The position numbers and the translations under genes are program-made. A DNA stretch of 64,000 nt from positions 39,104 through 103,103 of the forward strand of contig NW_019775605.1 of assembly GCF_001039355.2 (NCBI RefSeq). The letters are read 5' to 3'. Of the stretch, positions 11,620-63,126 are shown in pieces. Origin of the DNA: Lingula anatina. Lineage: Eukaryota > Brachiopoda > Lingulata > Lingulida > Lingulidae. Position 1 is the stretch's first letter; each line of letters begins with the position of its first letter. Below the pieces are notes generated by a model. The model was not told the DNA's origin. It saw nothing but the letters and a program-made list of their open reading frames with translations, and made no database searches.

Positions 11620-13400
11620 TTAATTACTCACTTTAAGTTTAAACCACAAATGTGACAACTATATCAATTTGATATGGGTCTGAATCCCGAAAAGGAAATT
11701 TACATGTAGGAATGGGCCAGCGTGAGGCGTGTAGTACATGAGTCAATACGTCAGCAGGTGGGGGAAAACATGACTTGTACGTGAGGTCACGGCGGCAACT
11801 TTTTAGACGTGTTGCTTCTTAACAGACAGGCTTTAAATACATTTACGTTCCAGTTTTCTTGCAGTATCCAACTACCACCTGGTGTTTTATCAATGCATGA
11901 ATAGTCGCCAATAAACGTACCTTTTCGATATGCTTTTCGTTTTGCCTTGGCGTTGTTTTTTTTCTTAATGTAGTCCGGAAGCTTTCCGGTCGGATTGTTG
12001 ATTATAGTTTGTCATTATATGTTATTGTGTCACACTTTTTAAGTCAATAACTAGGTCAAGCCGCACTGTGATTCATATCTAGACACTATACCTGCGCTGT
12101 TTCCTGGGTGCACCGACCTGTGGGAGAGAGAATAAGAAACTACCGGAACAAACACTGCCTGCAATAATGCAGTAATACGTAACAAATATATCTGTGCTTT
12201 CCCAATGAAAGAACGTGGAAATGACTATGTTATAAAATATTTGAAGTCGCGGTTTTTTTTTCTGTCTCACTCAGCAGCGATTCCGAACTTTGTTTTCATT
12301 TAATATCTGCGATAATGAAAAGGATATGTATCTTCATTCTAGTCCTTCGTATAGATTTGGGGTAGACCGAGGTTTTTGTCCTCGTGTTGTCAGTGTTTTG
12401 CACGCTAACCTAACCAGAAAAGTCCAATATCAACAGACTCATTGAACAGAATTTGCTCTGTTTGGCTTCAAAATTATTCCTATTGTTACTCTGACTAAAG
12501 CGTTTCAATCTTTTTATATTTGCCATCGGTTACTCATCCGAACTGACATAATGGAATTAGAGGTTTGAAAAAGCTAGACTTGTCTCGAGGCGCTAGGTTT
12601 ACCACTTGAGAGCAAAGTGATATTTCTAAGGGTTGTTGAAACCGGTTTTAGCGTAAAGTTTACACCTAAAGGGATTGTCCTTGCATTGCGTCTCATTCAC
12701 CCCGCCATGCTATCTGCTTACAAACGAAGTAAAACAAAAATTCAATTTTAGTGATGGGTACTTAAGACCTGCCATGTTGTCTACAGGGAGACAGATAACA
12801 GATAAGAAATTCAAGCGCCGGCAAGAGATTTACTGTGCAAAGTTAATAGATTATCGTGAAAGCCGACATGGAGGCCTATTTCTAGAGCATTGTCTGCTGA
12901 ATATAGGCTCCAATAAACAAGATGTAAAGCCGATCAAAGGTGACTTTAGGTACAAATAGAGACACATGCCATTTCGTGCAAATAAAAAGAGTGTGGTGTA
13001 AAATACAGAGTAAATCCGTTACACCTTAAAGCATTGAGCGCCATCTTAGTCAAAATTTACGTTTAAAATAGATACAGGACATCCATTAACACCTATACGA
13101 ATTTAATGTTTCCTTGCCCTAGGCTGGGCTGTTTCATCTTCTAAAATGACATTTGCATAAACATAATATACCCACTCCTAAAATCCCACGATTGAGGCGG
13201 ATACCCCGAGAGGAGCGCTCTTTTATATCTCAGTGTCAGTGAGAATGGCCTTCAGAAAAGACAATATTTCACCACACCATGCGAATTTCAAAATTATACA
13301 GCAAATTTATAAATTATTTTCTGAATTATATAGGAGCATGCAAAAGATAAATATACATAAATGATTAAATGCTTGCAGTAAATCTTAATCATATTCAGTA
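11620..13400. other. Intergenic, no gene recognised
   Basis: Sequence upstream of the VWA-TSP1 promoter. A 94-codon open frame at 12675-12959 (+) has no recognisable domain and no convincing start context. No tRNA, rRNA or repeat array was seen. Confidence 0.5.
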
Positions 13401-13404
13401 ATTA

Positions 13405-13952
13405 AAATCTAGGAAAAGCTTGAAGTAAAACATCAATGGGATCTTTTGGGTAAATCGTTTGCATATCACCTACATATTTTGTGCACACGTTAGCCAGGAG
13501 GAAGAAGAAGTTACCGCAAATCATACCCATTGCCTGTGTCTGAAATGACCATTTCAGCAAGACGTAATTATGCTGTCCATCTGCAGTAAAATCACGTAGA
13601 ATAGTGCACAACCAAAAAAATAACCCACAAGAATCTTTGAATTGAGACAATTTTATAAGAAAGAAAGATGCTAAAAAGTATTAAACTAAAGATTCACAGT
13701 TTTATTCATAGATAGTGAATTATGTAACCAACTCGATCAAAAAGATCTGAAATGACAGACATAATGATGCATTGCAACATCTTTTATATATACATTTCTA
13801 CATATGTATCATCTTTTTCATACCTTGCTAAAAGGCATTGGGTCCATTAAGATAAGTATAGATCTACCTAAATTTGCTAACTCAGGGACTGCTTCATAAA
13901 GCCATGGGTTGTTTTTTATTTCTCTTTGAAGTCTATAGATATGGTTGTCATG
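13405..13952 (-). pseudogene. Possible remnant of a multi-membrane-span gene, unrecognised
   Basis: Two open blocks on the minus strand. 13952-13824 is a 43-codon phase 0-0 segment with a TAG acceptor and a GTATGA donor, containing NNPWLYEAVPELANLGRSIL. From 13634, one frame reads the hydrophobic KILVGYFFGCALFYV and then hits a stop. The adjacent frame continues DGQHNYVLLKWSF, a second hydrophobic stretch, and KDPIDVLLQAFPRF before a stop at 13405. A frameshift joining them gives an order loosely like innexins (ILVDYF, RHNF, third membrane span, ERIDPM..VFP). The resemblance is weak and by eye only. It could equally be chance open sequence. Confidence 0.22.
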
Positions 13953-14941
13953 CTAAGAATCGGCGAAGAATATCGTGTTTCAGAACATTAGAATAGGCGT
14001 GAATTGAGAACGTGAGAAAAACTGCTTGGCTGCAACATAATTGTCCTTTTTAGCTGTTTTTTTTTTTGGAAGTTGTCAAACTTATTTGGAGATTTGTATA
14101 ATGGGTGCATATACTTTAAAAGCTTACCACAGATTAATGACCGAACGGAATCAAACATAGAGAGATTGCGGTAAGTGTGGCAGGTTTCGCATCTAACACA
14201 CCACTTCCAGTTGGTGATTTAAATTCAGGCAAGAGTGTGCTATTTTAACTAATACAATCAACATTATATTTCTGAGGCGATTTTTTGTTACATTTCACAA
14301 AGTGCACGGCACTGACTCATATTACACATTTTCTTAAGTCCATTCATTTCCAAAGTTAAGCCTTATACATCTGGACAGCACATCTTCCCACATTTTCATT
14401 TGATAGTTGCATGCAAGCATAATTTTGTAGTCGATAACTAAAAACCACATAAAAAGATTTTACAACACATCTCACTAATCTGCCATAAGCCAGAAAACGA
14501 TCAAAATCGATATGGTGTTTTCAACGAATTTTTAAAAATCGCAATAAATAGGCCTCGTTCAATGTAATGACTTTATAACGGCCTATAGGCCTACTTACAT
14601 TTAGGCCACATTGTATCAAGTAGACAGTCGAGCCTATTTTTATTATAAACTGGTCAGAATAAAAACGTATTACTGTTTATTAATTAAGATTTACGACTAT
14701 CATTGTTCGCCTTAATAAATCACAGAAATCTCCTCGTTTCGGGTAGAAAAGATAGGGCCTACATAATAAACTTGTTCACTTGTCTGCTTTTTCTATCTAC
14801 AGGTGAAGTGGACGTATTCTTTTTGTAATATTTCCTTCTAGCACATTAATTTTTCTTTAATATTTGATAATTTGGACAGAATTTTGGACAGAAAACGCAT
14901 TTTTGGGCACAGGCCTGCTCTCTTTTCCATTAGTACAAAAC

Positions 14942-15150
14942 AATGTCACAAAAGTCAGGTAGGCTATAACATATGATGGATAACAACGCAAGCGAAATGT
15001 CTCCAAATGTGGGTTCTGTAACGATATATGTTGTGACGGGCACCTGCTACTGACTTTACGCCAGGCAAGCACCGACGAACCAAAAGTAGGGAGTTTATTA
15101 TTACGCAGACAAATCCCTGATTAAGATACACACCCTTTAAAAAGAGATTA
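14942..15150 (+). repeat. Left arm of a 209-bp inverted repeat
   Basis: Reverse complement of 16234-16442. The inner half (about 15036-15142) differs from its partner at only about three positions; the outer half is more diverged. It lies upstream of dynein exon 1, and 1,083 bp separate the two arms. Confidence 0.92.
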
Positions 15151-15711
15151 AATTATGTTTACGATAAATCAATTCCGTGTGCCGCTATTTTATGACTCTG
15201 TGTGTTTTTTTCTCCCCCTTTTTCTTAATATTTATTCTATATTACTTTTCTTTTTTTTTCATTTAAGAGCTCAATTCATCCAATGTTATGGCCGCGTCAA
15301 TATTATGATAGCGATGACCGAGTCATTTTAAATTATTTTGACAAGACGATTTCCCAAAATATTTTTTTAGATTATAACAAAAATAAAAAAAGAACACATA
15401 TTAAAACCTTTAAAATGTTGAAATAAAACGAATGCAGTTTGTTATCGGTGTTGAAAAATATCGTACAAAGTTTCTCAAACGGAAAATTTTACTTCGATTG
15501 TGGAAGCCCCACTGTTAATTTAATAACGCTGCAAGTGAGATAGGCCCAAATAGCATGTTCAGCGAGCTTATCTACGGTAGTTCAAAGATCCATGTTGGTA
15601 AATACGCCAGTGCTATACTAACTGACCTGTTCGCGATACATTTACTTCGAACAACAAAGTCTAAAGAAATGGCATTCAGGTGAAAACCACTGGGGGCCTA
15701 AATGTGTATAC

Positions 15712-15725
15712 GGCGTCATGGCAAC
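15712..15725 (+). promoter_or_regulatory. X-box-like RFX site upstream of the dynein gene
   Basis: GGCGTCATGGCAAC matches the X-box consensus GTHNYYATRRNAAC at 13 of 14 positions; the mismatch is the second base. It is 386 bases before the dynein ATG. RFX factors control many motile-cilium genes, so the position is sensible, but a single motif match can be chance. Confidence 0.45.
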
Positions 15726-16110
15726 TCCGACTTACTTACCTATCAGGAAAGCCTGCCGCAATACAAAATGCAATTTGTGAAGATTGATATTGGTCTGTAG
15801 GATGTTATCCAAGTATTTTAACATTGCAGGAGCTGCAGGATATGAAAAAGTATATTTTCAATTAAGTATTTTGACTAGTTTTGGGTCAAAGAACTCAAAT
15901 GCACTGTTTTATTAAAACTACTTGTATTCACGCGCCCGCTCAAGAACTACTTTCCTAGAAGATGGCGAACTAATAGAAGTTCGCGTTGAGTGAACAGAAA
16001 TTGATCGAATTCAGAACAATACACTGTTGCATAGGTGAATTATTAGCGGAAAAAGTCGAAGCCAGGAGCTTCGAAGTTTACTAGAATTTTGAAATCTTTA
16101 TGCAGTAAAG

Positions 16111-54247
<38,137 letters not shown>

Positions 54248-54990
54248 TCTAAATTATTGTATCATTGTTTTCACTTGTATTTGTTTTTTGAATTGGTCAC
54301 TTTATTTCTGTCTTGCCTGATTTCTTCACATTTTGGAAGTCTTGAGTTGCTCAATGTGGACTAAACACAATGATAACAAGGACATGATTAATGTATTATA
54401 TGAAATTTTTTTGCCTGTACAAGCATAATTTGAACTTTATGGTTCTGGGTCCAGTTTTAACCCACTGCAGTATTACCCAAATACTTGGAATGCCATTTTA
54501 TGGACTGCTTTGAATTCTGTATAAAGATCACGCATACTCCCAATGGATTCAAGTCTTCGAAACAAAAGATGTGATATGAAAGTTGAAAAATCAATTTACA
54601 ACTTGTCAGTTCTCCTTCCAATACAATGAAAATGTATAAAAATTTATCAAAGTATTATAATATATGGAATTTTAGCTTTACATGTGATAATGCATATTAT
54701 ATTTTCCATTCAAGTGAAAAAAAAAAGAAATCTATGTTTTATCAGCTGGAAACCTGCATAAAATGTTTTTTGTCTGTTGGCTCGTTTTTTAGAGAAGCAT
54801 ATTTACTCATTTTATTATACAGACTGTGATTTATTTGTGAATTATATATTTAATGTGGACTAATATAATAGCATAATTATTGGGGTTTTATGGGAAAGCA
54901 CGTGTGAGATTGAATAACAAATCTATATTTATATATTGCTTTTTGTTTGTGCATTTTAGTGCAACCGAAATAAAAAAATCTTTTATGAGT
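54248..54990 (+). other. Dynein 3' UTR
   Basis: AT-rich untranslated sequence between the dynein stop and the AATAAA at 54969-54974. No other gene is seen in it. Confidence 0.65.
54969..54974 (+). promoter_or_regulatory. Poly(A) signal of the dynein gene
   Basis: AATAAA, 722 bases after the stop. A GT-rich stretch (gggttttgtttt) follows within about 35 bases, as expected of a downstream element. Confidence 0.6.
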
Positions 54991-55118
54991 CACAAAATGG
55001 GTTTTGTTTTAAGAGATTAACCAAAAATGTAAACAGTTATCCCATTCAAAAGGTGATAACATCTACTGAAAAAAGAAAAAAAATATGTATATATATATTG
55101 TTACCAGCACATGGAAAC

Positions 55119-55124
55119 TTTATT
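55119..55124 (-). promoter_or_regulatory. Candidate poly(A) signal of the 177-residue-protein gene
   Basis: TTTATT on + reads AATAAA on the minus strand. It would make a 3' UTR of about 1.45 kb (56587 to about 55100), ending close to the dynein poly(A) site. Other AT-rich hexamers occur nearer the stop, so a shorter UTR is possible. Confidence 0.4.
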
Positions 55125-56587
55125 ATAACAGTTACTGTTAAAATATACAAGCAAAGAATGGCAGATTGACATCTTTAAAAAGACTCCATAGTTATATGGT
55201 TACACTATCTATTGAAAATAACAGTGATTTCTAACAATTGTCTTTCAATATAATATGTTGATTTTTCAAAACTACCAATTTTCCATCATGTTCATTTTAA
55301 AAGCATTCCAGCAGAAAATGCTATTATTCAAACAGTCACAAAAAGGATATAAATATAAAATATTGTTACCAACAAAAGTACACTGCAAAGAGACTGATAA
55401 GGATTCTACTTCTACGTTGGTTTGTATCTGAAATTTTGGCACATCCTAACAATAATTTAAAAAATGATTTCTGTAATATAAATTTAGAACATACATCTAT
55501 CCACTATCACAAATATTTTTTACAATGTATCAAAATTAAGAAACAATGTTAATAAACATATTAGTAAATACCCTTTGAACGCACTTAAATTTGTTAATGC
55601 TAAATATTTTTCTTAAAAATATAGTTGTCTCCAGAAATAAACTATATTATGTATCAACATTAAGAAATAATTCAGTCTATAATTCAGTCTATACACTAAC
55701 ACAATAAAAAAAGTTTTTAACACAAAACAATGTAACGTACATGTAAATAGCTGTTAAGGATCATATAGAACAACACAGTATTTGAAATAATGCTCGAAAT
55801 TAATCGGGTCTATTCTCCAACTTGACCTGCACTTTGGCCTTACAGCAAGCAAGTTGCAAGAAAAATGCAATATCTGTTTTCTAAACATCCCAACAGTTCT
55901 TGGCACCATTCCTTATTCCATCTCTTTCTAACAGAAAGATATTGAGGTACACACACCCTTACAAACTGCTCAAACATAAGAATTATCAAATATGTCATTT
56001 AAGTATCATCACAAAATTTGATATAGAAACTACAACATGGACCCGCATGTTCTCCCCAACATACAAAATATATGAGAAATACCCCTGAACATTTGATGTC
56101 AACTCTTTTAAAATGCCAAATACTATATAATTTGAAAGATTTAGGCCCCTTTTTATATCACAAAATATACTTATGTGTTACAATCTGGATTAGTTCACTG
56201 TGAAAGATTGACAAATAATAGCCTGGCTATTATGTAAAGGATTTACCTAAATAGAGCCTCCACACTCAACGCAGCCCATTATTTTTCTTAACTGCACAGC
56301 AGTAAGCATGGAGAATATGATACAGACTGTATGGATTAGGTATACTGCTCAATGTGAAAAGGGTCTTTGTAAGACTATTGTGGTTCAATATTCTATATTC
56401 TAAAATGCATCAAAGATTCTTCAAAAATGTAAATTAGCTCCAAAGAAAACTTTTGATGCCAAACCTACAGTAAAATACCAATGAAAATAGTTCAGGCATA
56501 AACATGCCTCTATCAAATAAATTCTTTAATATAGATGTTGGACGGCATATTCTCAAAGATCTCTGTGATAGTATAAATATATTTGCA

Positions 56588-59500
56588 TCAAAAGTATCTG
56601 GACTTATTTTGCATTGTGCTTTGGACGTTGCCGCTGGTGCTCTGAACACCTTGGTTATTCTGTCTTTTTAGTCTTCCCATGTTGTCCTGCTGTATTTTAG
56701 GAGATGAGGGACTTCCAGGCTGCACTTGTCCCTGCACTGCTGCTGCACTGGTGTGGGCATATGAATATCTGGACTGATTGGGCTGACTCCATGAACGTCC
56801 ACCTGAAGGACAATTAAATATCTATTTTTTATCTATGACAATGTTATTTCATTTTGCTGGAGAGATATCATTACGATCTTATTTTAATAAGATTATATAA
56901 AATAGATTCTTAAAAGAATAAAAAACTCAAATTTATAAAACTTCTATTCCTCAAGGACAACTCTTATATTCAATTATAAGGTATTGCACAAAAGCCATGA
57001 CTGCAAGCATGACTCATTGCAAATGTCCTAAAATGCTTCAAACTTGAATGCAAATTCAACACATTCTTTGGCTGATACGGAATGAAAGAACTGCTGCAAC
57101 CAAAGTATATATCTTCAATACACCCAAGCAGCATATATTCAATAGCAAGGCAAAAACATGCATATATTTCTTTCAAGCAATTTTTTAGTTTGTTCCTCAC
57201 AATAAAATATAACAACGCTATTTTATGGCACGTTTGTTTTGTTCAGAACTTCAGATCAATACCCCCGTGGGTTGCCCGGGTCAATTAGCATCAACACATT
57301 CTGTGTACACTGCCGAGCATACATAATACCGTTATAAAAACAAATAACAATGAAAACACCTGCACAAGCTTCATGAAAGTAAAAATTGATCTCTGGTTTG
57401 CCCTAAGCTGTTGGACGTGATCAGCAGGCCTGACAGTCAAATGTCTACAAAAAATCTTTGTGCACAAAGAAAATACTGTAGACATAACCAATTCAAAGCT
57501 CTTAGTGCAAACATTATAGACATTAAAAAAAAACGTGCATTTACCTGGTGAAGTGTTACCGGTAATGTTTTGATGGTTCAAGTCCTCATCTGAAAGAAAA
57601 TCAAAGGAAAATGAATAAGATCTACCTATTACATATAGATTGTAGAATCACATTACACTAAGAGAAGAGTCCATTATCAACTTTCAAGCCATTCCCGAGA
57701 TGTCTGTTTTTACAGTACATTTGTTCTTGATCACACTATGAGAGATGTGGTTCAGAGCTAATAGAAATACAGTTTATACAGATATTACATACATAGTTGT
57801 ACAACCAGCGAAATACTACATTTTTATAGCAAGAGATATTTAATTTGATAGATATGCCATAAAATACGATCTTAGCCTAAACTGGGCCTTAAGCCCCACC
57901 CTCTTGAACTTTCATTACAATTAAAAATGAAACTTTTACACATCATGTCCATAAGAATCCAATGACCCTAACCTATGGACAGTTTATAATACAACTGTAA
58001 TCAATATTATGAAAGCAACATGGTACAGTATCAAAGCTGCCTACACATGAACAATACATTACTGCTTTACTATTGAGAGAAGTTTATTGCAGCTTAAAAA
58101 CAGGAGTGTAGCAATCATAGATATAAAAGCTGTTCAGGTCCACAGCGGGGGAGGACGGGGACAAGGTCAGCTCTGGGTAAAAATACAATGTAGGCACACG
58201 AAAATTGGTTAAAAGTCCGCATTTTTTCAGGAAAAGAACACCTGCTACCCCCCAGTATTAACTATAAGGTAGCCAATCCTGCTTTTCAATTCTGCTGCTG
58301 TCTTTCAATTGGAATGTTCTAACTATAAGAATTTATGACTTAAAAAACACAGTTTCTGTTTAATTCATGGTTTTCTCCATTAAAAGATCGAGTCATTACC
58401 GTCTACCCACCTTTCAGTGCAGCATGCCTGGAGTAGAACCCCTTGCCCACATTGAGAGTTAGACCAGTATCAGTTTTTTGGGGCACAGGACTTCCCAAAG
58501 CTACATTTTTCTTTATACTCCAGACATCTTCCAAGTTAGCTTCAACTGAAACTGATTGTTTCTCCATTATTAAATATTTTAAAGAAATATACACCCCTGA
58601 TGTCAAAATTGTCAATTTTGTAAATGTCAAAAGGATCCATATGTTTAACAGATTAATCATTATTTCTATTCAGAAACTCATAAACATTTACTCAATGATA
58701 ATAATCAAATTTTTCCAGGCCATTAAATTACAGGTGCCTTAATTATACATCACTCAATGTTAAATTGTCATTACATAAGGCAATTTGATGAATAATTAAT
58801 GAGTATGAAACCAAGAGGTTATCTCGTTGTTACAACACTGGATGTATGTAGAATGTTCTAAATGGAGAAAAAAACTCAAGCAAATAGCACTGAAGATAAA
58901 CAAGACAGTGAATGTTAAACTAGACTTACAACTGTTTTTTGTGCTTTCTTTACTCTTCTTTACTGGGGTAAAATCCCATTCATTCTCATCTTCATTTTTT
59001 GACTGGGGACCAGTGTACAAAAACTTCTTGGTCCCACCTGAAATAACAGATCATATTTTGAGGTATATACCAGTACTATACATTGCATATTCTTTTTAGT
59101 TCTGGGTGAACAATTTTTGCCTATTCCCAATAGTAAAAACAGTCATTACAAACTTATTTTGTATTTTGGCAAGCTTAACCAGAGATTACGCTCCTACATA
59201 GTATATTCTGTGTCACAGAAATGGCCATTTTCTATGTGCCATACCTGTTATAACAAACTTTGAACTGCCCATGTATATCCATTACGTAGTAGGTGTGTTA
59301 ATCAGATAAAGGAAACATAAACATGTCACACTACACTCTTTACAACTGTTCTGTACATATTTATATACTGCAATATCAAAAACAAAATCTCTCTTGGTGT
59401 GAACTTCCATCCACTGGTTTGGCCAGTAAACTTACACCACTGCAATTCCTCCTTTATTTTTGAAAAGGCAGCGGAGAATATATATGCAGTTTCTTGTGTT

Positions 59501-62371
59501 TTTGTGTTCACCATAAAAAAAATCATCCATCAGAGTTATGCTTCTCCATGTACAACCAGAAAAAGATAAAAAATGCTTTTTTGACCAAAAAATTTTGTAG
59601 TTTCTAAAATGAAATGCATGGTCTTATTTTTAGAATAATGACCCTAAATTGTTGACTGCAACGATCTCAGTTTAAGTGCTGCATGATGATGGTATACAAT
59701 GATACCACATTTTGAGCAGTAAATTTACTCAGTAATTTAATGCACAACATTGATGCCAAGACTCAGATACAAATCCAAAACAACTTTCTTGACAAGACAC
59801 ATGCAAGACAGCTTTTTACCTAGGCCAAGGAAACAGTTAAATGCATAAGCCACCACATGCTGACGATGCAGTTTTATGAAGCTGGGTCATATCATATGAA
59901 ATACACTCCAGCAATGACTTTAATTTTTGTAATCTTTACTACCTAAGGGTGTTGTGAACTTGTGATCTGTAGATAGAGTGTTGATTCAACAGGTGGGACA
60001 GCCACATAAGGTAGTTACCACAAACGTTGGTTATCTAGGTGTATATTTAAACATGTACATGCAAGTGGCATATATGTCAGGTGAATATATCCCAGATGGC
60101 TGTATGCCAAGAGCTGCATGCCAGGTAGTGTATGCCAAGAAGGTCAAAACACAGTGCACAGTAGATCTCGTCAATAGGTTCGGTTTCATTGCCAGTAATA
60201 CTACACATGTACTAAGTAATATTATGTATATATACAGTTATAGTACAGCTGGTGACAATCGAATACTATATATTGACATACCTGACATCATCAGCATCCA
60301 CACTCTACATCTCTCAGTATTCAATACCTGTTGTGTGCTCTGTATCTAGCATACGCTGGAAACTCATGAAGAATTTACAAAGCAAATGCAATCTATTTAC
60401 ACGGGTAAAGCCATTTGACCTGAATCAACATCTCTTTCACGGTTGACAATGTTGACAGATAGGTTCTGTTGCCGTGCTCCATAATAAATACCGCACAGTT
60501 TCCCAGTCTTTAAATGATATCTAAATCCAATTGCTGTGGCATGATTATTGGAGAATACCACACAAGTATCACACTGATATTGTCCCTATTAATCACCCTG
60601 TGCTACTGATAGTGTACTGTAGACTTTGTTGCCTTGGTAACACTCAAACAACTCTGGGATCAGTTCAAACCAATAGTTCCAAGGTACAAGTTTCAACTTG
60701 GAATAAGTGCAATGCACACACCCTCACTACAGCTAAACAGTGACTGTGGATTGTAAATATCCCACTTTATCATCTCCAACTTTCTCCCTGTCAACATTAA
60801 AAGAAAATAAAATTTGAGGCTAATCAAATATGCACAGGACAAAGAGTATTCAATGGTACAGGCAAGATCAGTTTTCAGAATATGATTAATTCCTTTATTC
60901 AATTGCCTAGACAGAATTTGATTGCACTTTGCTCCTTGGTCCTTTGTTGTGTGAACTCTAAATTCCAGCATTATAAATAAAGCATAACTGCGTCTCTATA
61001 TAGCAATTAATATTTAGATGCCTTCAACCACATTTCTGTCTGCCTCTTTGCAATCCCCTTCACTTTTGTTTAACTGATACTTCAAGACAGGTCAAAGAAA
61101 AAATATTATATTTTTATAAAAAAAAATTTAAAAAAAAAAATCCACAGGCCAAGGTTCTGAGTAATAATTACTTGATAATCATATCACCTCTAACAGATAA
61201 AAATAAACAAAAATATCATTATTAAATTCCCTTTTTGTGTTTATTTTTAGTCACTAAAAAGAAGCAGAAATATTTATATTTCAACATTTAAAGGTAAAGG
61301 ATAGGCCAAAGATATGTCATTAATATATATTTTGATATCTAATCTTTTATAAAAACTTCAAGATGACACCTTCTTACCTATATATATATGGATATAAGCA
61401 AGAAGTATCTTATATTTCTTTTTCATACACAAGTTATCTCTTAAAGATTGTGATAAGTCCCTAAATATTTTAAATATACATAAAAAAGTAAAATAGCAAT
61501 CATGCCTAAACTTTACCTTAAAGAGAAAACAACTCTTCATTTTTTTGGGAAAAGAGTCATCAATCGAATTGCTTACACGTATATGTAAAACAGAAAGGCT
61601 ACATGAAAAAAGTGCTTGTTGTGGTGGAGTATAACAATACTGTAAAATACACTAAAATGGAGATTCACCTTCATAAAAAGAGACCAAATGCTAATGTCAT
61701 AGACCAAGAAGCATTAAAACACTCTGAAGACTGCTTCACAACACTACATACATATTAATTTATATAAAACCTGCTTACAATAATTTATTTTGAAATATCA
61801 GATATATATTCTTGTGATTTCTTTAAACATTTGAGCACTGAAAATCCAGAGATTCGAAGTTTTTTTAGGAGCTGCATCACTTGACAGCTTAACACTAGAA
61901 ATCAATAAAAACGAAATACTAGTATGAAGAAATTAAGCAGTATCTCTTTTCTAAAATGTATGCTTACCAGTACAATGCTAGATAAACGAAGTGTTAGGTA
62001 AATAATACATCCCACATTTATGCTGATCTGAGGCTAAAACAACCTTGGTTCACAAAATTGAAATCAAAAATGATTTCTAAGGAAGTACAGCTCTGTCCAC
62101 GTACCAGATAGAGCACTAGCTGTCTGCCCCCCTCACCACCCCCTCGACCACATTTTTTCCATAGATTGCACTTCTTAAAATCTTAAATCAATTATAATTT
62201 TGTTTTGAACTCCTATCATATCAATATGCTGTAAAATAGAAAACTACTCTCCGCACAGGTTGACCGCATTGCCATAACCATTTGATTTAGCATGCCGAAA
62301 TAAGTCCATAACAACGTAAATAATGCGGTAAAATACATACCTTTTCCGTCTTCTGAGGCTCCCCTCTTCAT
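56588..62371 (-). CDS. Unrecognised 177-residue hydrophilic protein, five exons
   Basis: Minus-strand exons 62371-62341, 59037-58930, 58545-58411, 57589-57545 and 56802-56588 (stop TGA). All introns are phase 1 and GT-AG. The start ATG has good context (GGCAAATGA). The product begins MKRGASEDGKGGTKKFLYTG, has an acidic WDFTP motif followed by the basic patch VKKSKEST, then LEDVWSIKKNVALGSPVPQK and GKGFYSRHAALK, and a Q/S/N-rich tail ending NKSRYF. No signal peptide, membrane span or cysteine cluster is present. The basic patches and low hydrophobicity suggest a nuclear or cytoplasmic, largely disordered protein (inference). I do not recognise the family. Exon 3 has an alternative in-frame acceptor upstream at about 58590. 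Confidence 0.72.
59038..62340 (-). other. Long intron 1 of the 177-residue-protein gene
   Basis: 3.3 kb between the 31-nt first coding exon and exon 2. I found no further exon with a coherent phase. A 124-codon open frame at 59978-60349 (+) starts at GTG, has no family features and is taken as chance. Confidence 0.5.
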
Positions 62372-63126
62372 TTGCCACTTATTTTTCTACATGACCTCAA
62401 GGTAAAAGAAACATCATATGTCCTCATTACAAGAGGTTTGACTTTAATTACCGTAAGCTCTTCACCTACGCTCCCGAGGGCATTATTTTAGTGATGACAA
62501 AATACAGCCTCGTTGTAAATCTTTACAAAGGTAATGTGTTTGTTGTGACCGCTATCCACACTTGTCACAACTAATGCATTTTCAGCTCTGTTTCTCCAGT
62601 GTGATTACGACTCGATATCACCAAGGAGTTATAACTCCTTGATAACACTGCAAGGTTGGGTGAGACAGCATTGAGAAAAATACTGGTTTTACAGCTATGA
62701 ATTAAAAAGTGGCGTGGGGGATTTCAAACAGTTTGAAACACCAATTATCTTTTTATTAGCGCGTTATCCAATTATCATCTCTAATTCTAATTCTAATTTT
62801 ACTACAGGGAAACAAATATTTCCTTCTCGGTCCCTTTGGTTCGCGCACTTGATTCAATGTTTTTAGCGATTGCCGATTAGATAACTAGATAAGATCCGTA
62901 TTATTAATTTAGATCGCCATGGTCTTATTGCAACAATTGAGATTTCAAAAAGAAATAAATACATCAAGTAGGCCAACTTTTACTAATTTGAAGGGTTTCG
63001 TCTTTTTTTCCGAATTGGACATGGTAAGTCAATTTAGATATTTGGACACTATATTTTCAAACGCATTAGCATAGGTCGGGGAAAGGTATAGGACAATCTT
63101 TGAGTGTACATGTAGGAAGGGGGAGG
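62372..63126. other. Upstream region of the minus-strand gene
   Basis: 5' UTR and promoter would lie here. No clear TATA box is seen close to the first coding exon. No other gene was recognised. Confidence 0.4.

Noticed and set aside
12675-12959. 94-codon plus-strand frame
   Set aside because: No domain, no splice evidence and no promoter context; consistent with chance in 1.8 kb of intergenic DNA.
14132-14165. MFDSVRSLIC on the minus strand as an innexin-like first exon
   Set aside because: Its donor gives phase 1, whereas the next open block needs phase 0; ten residues are too few to claim a family.
59978-60349. 124-codon plus-strand frame
   Set aside because: GTG start, lies in an intron of the opposite gene, no recognisable motif.
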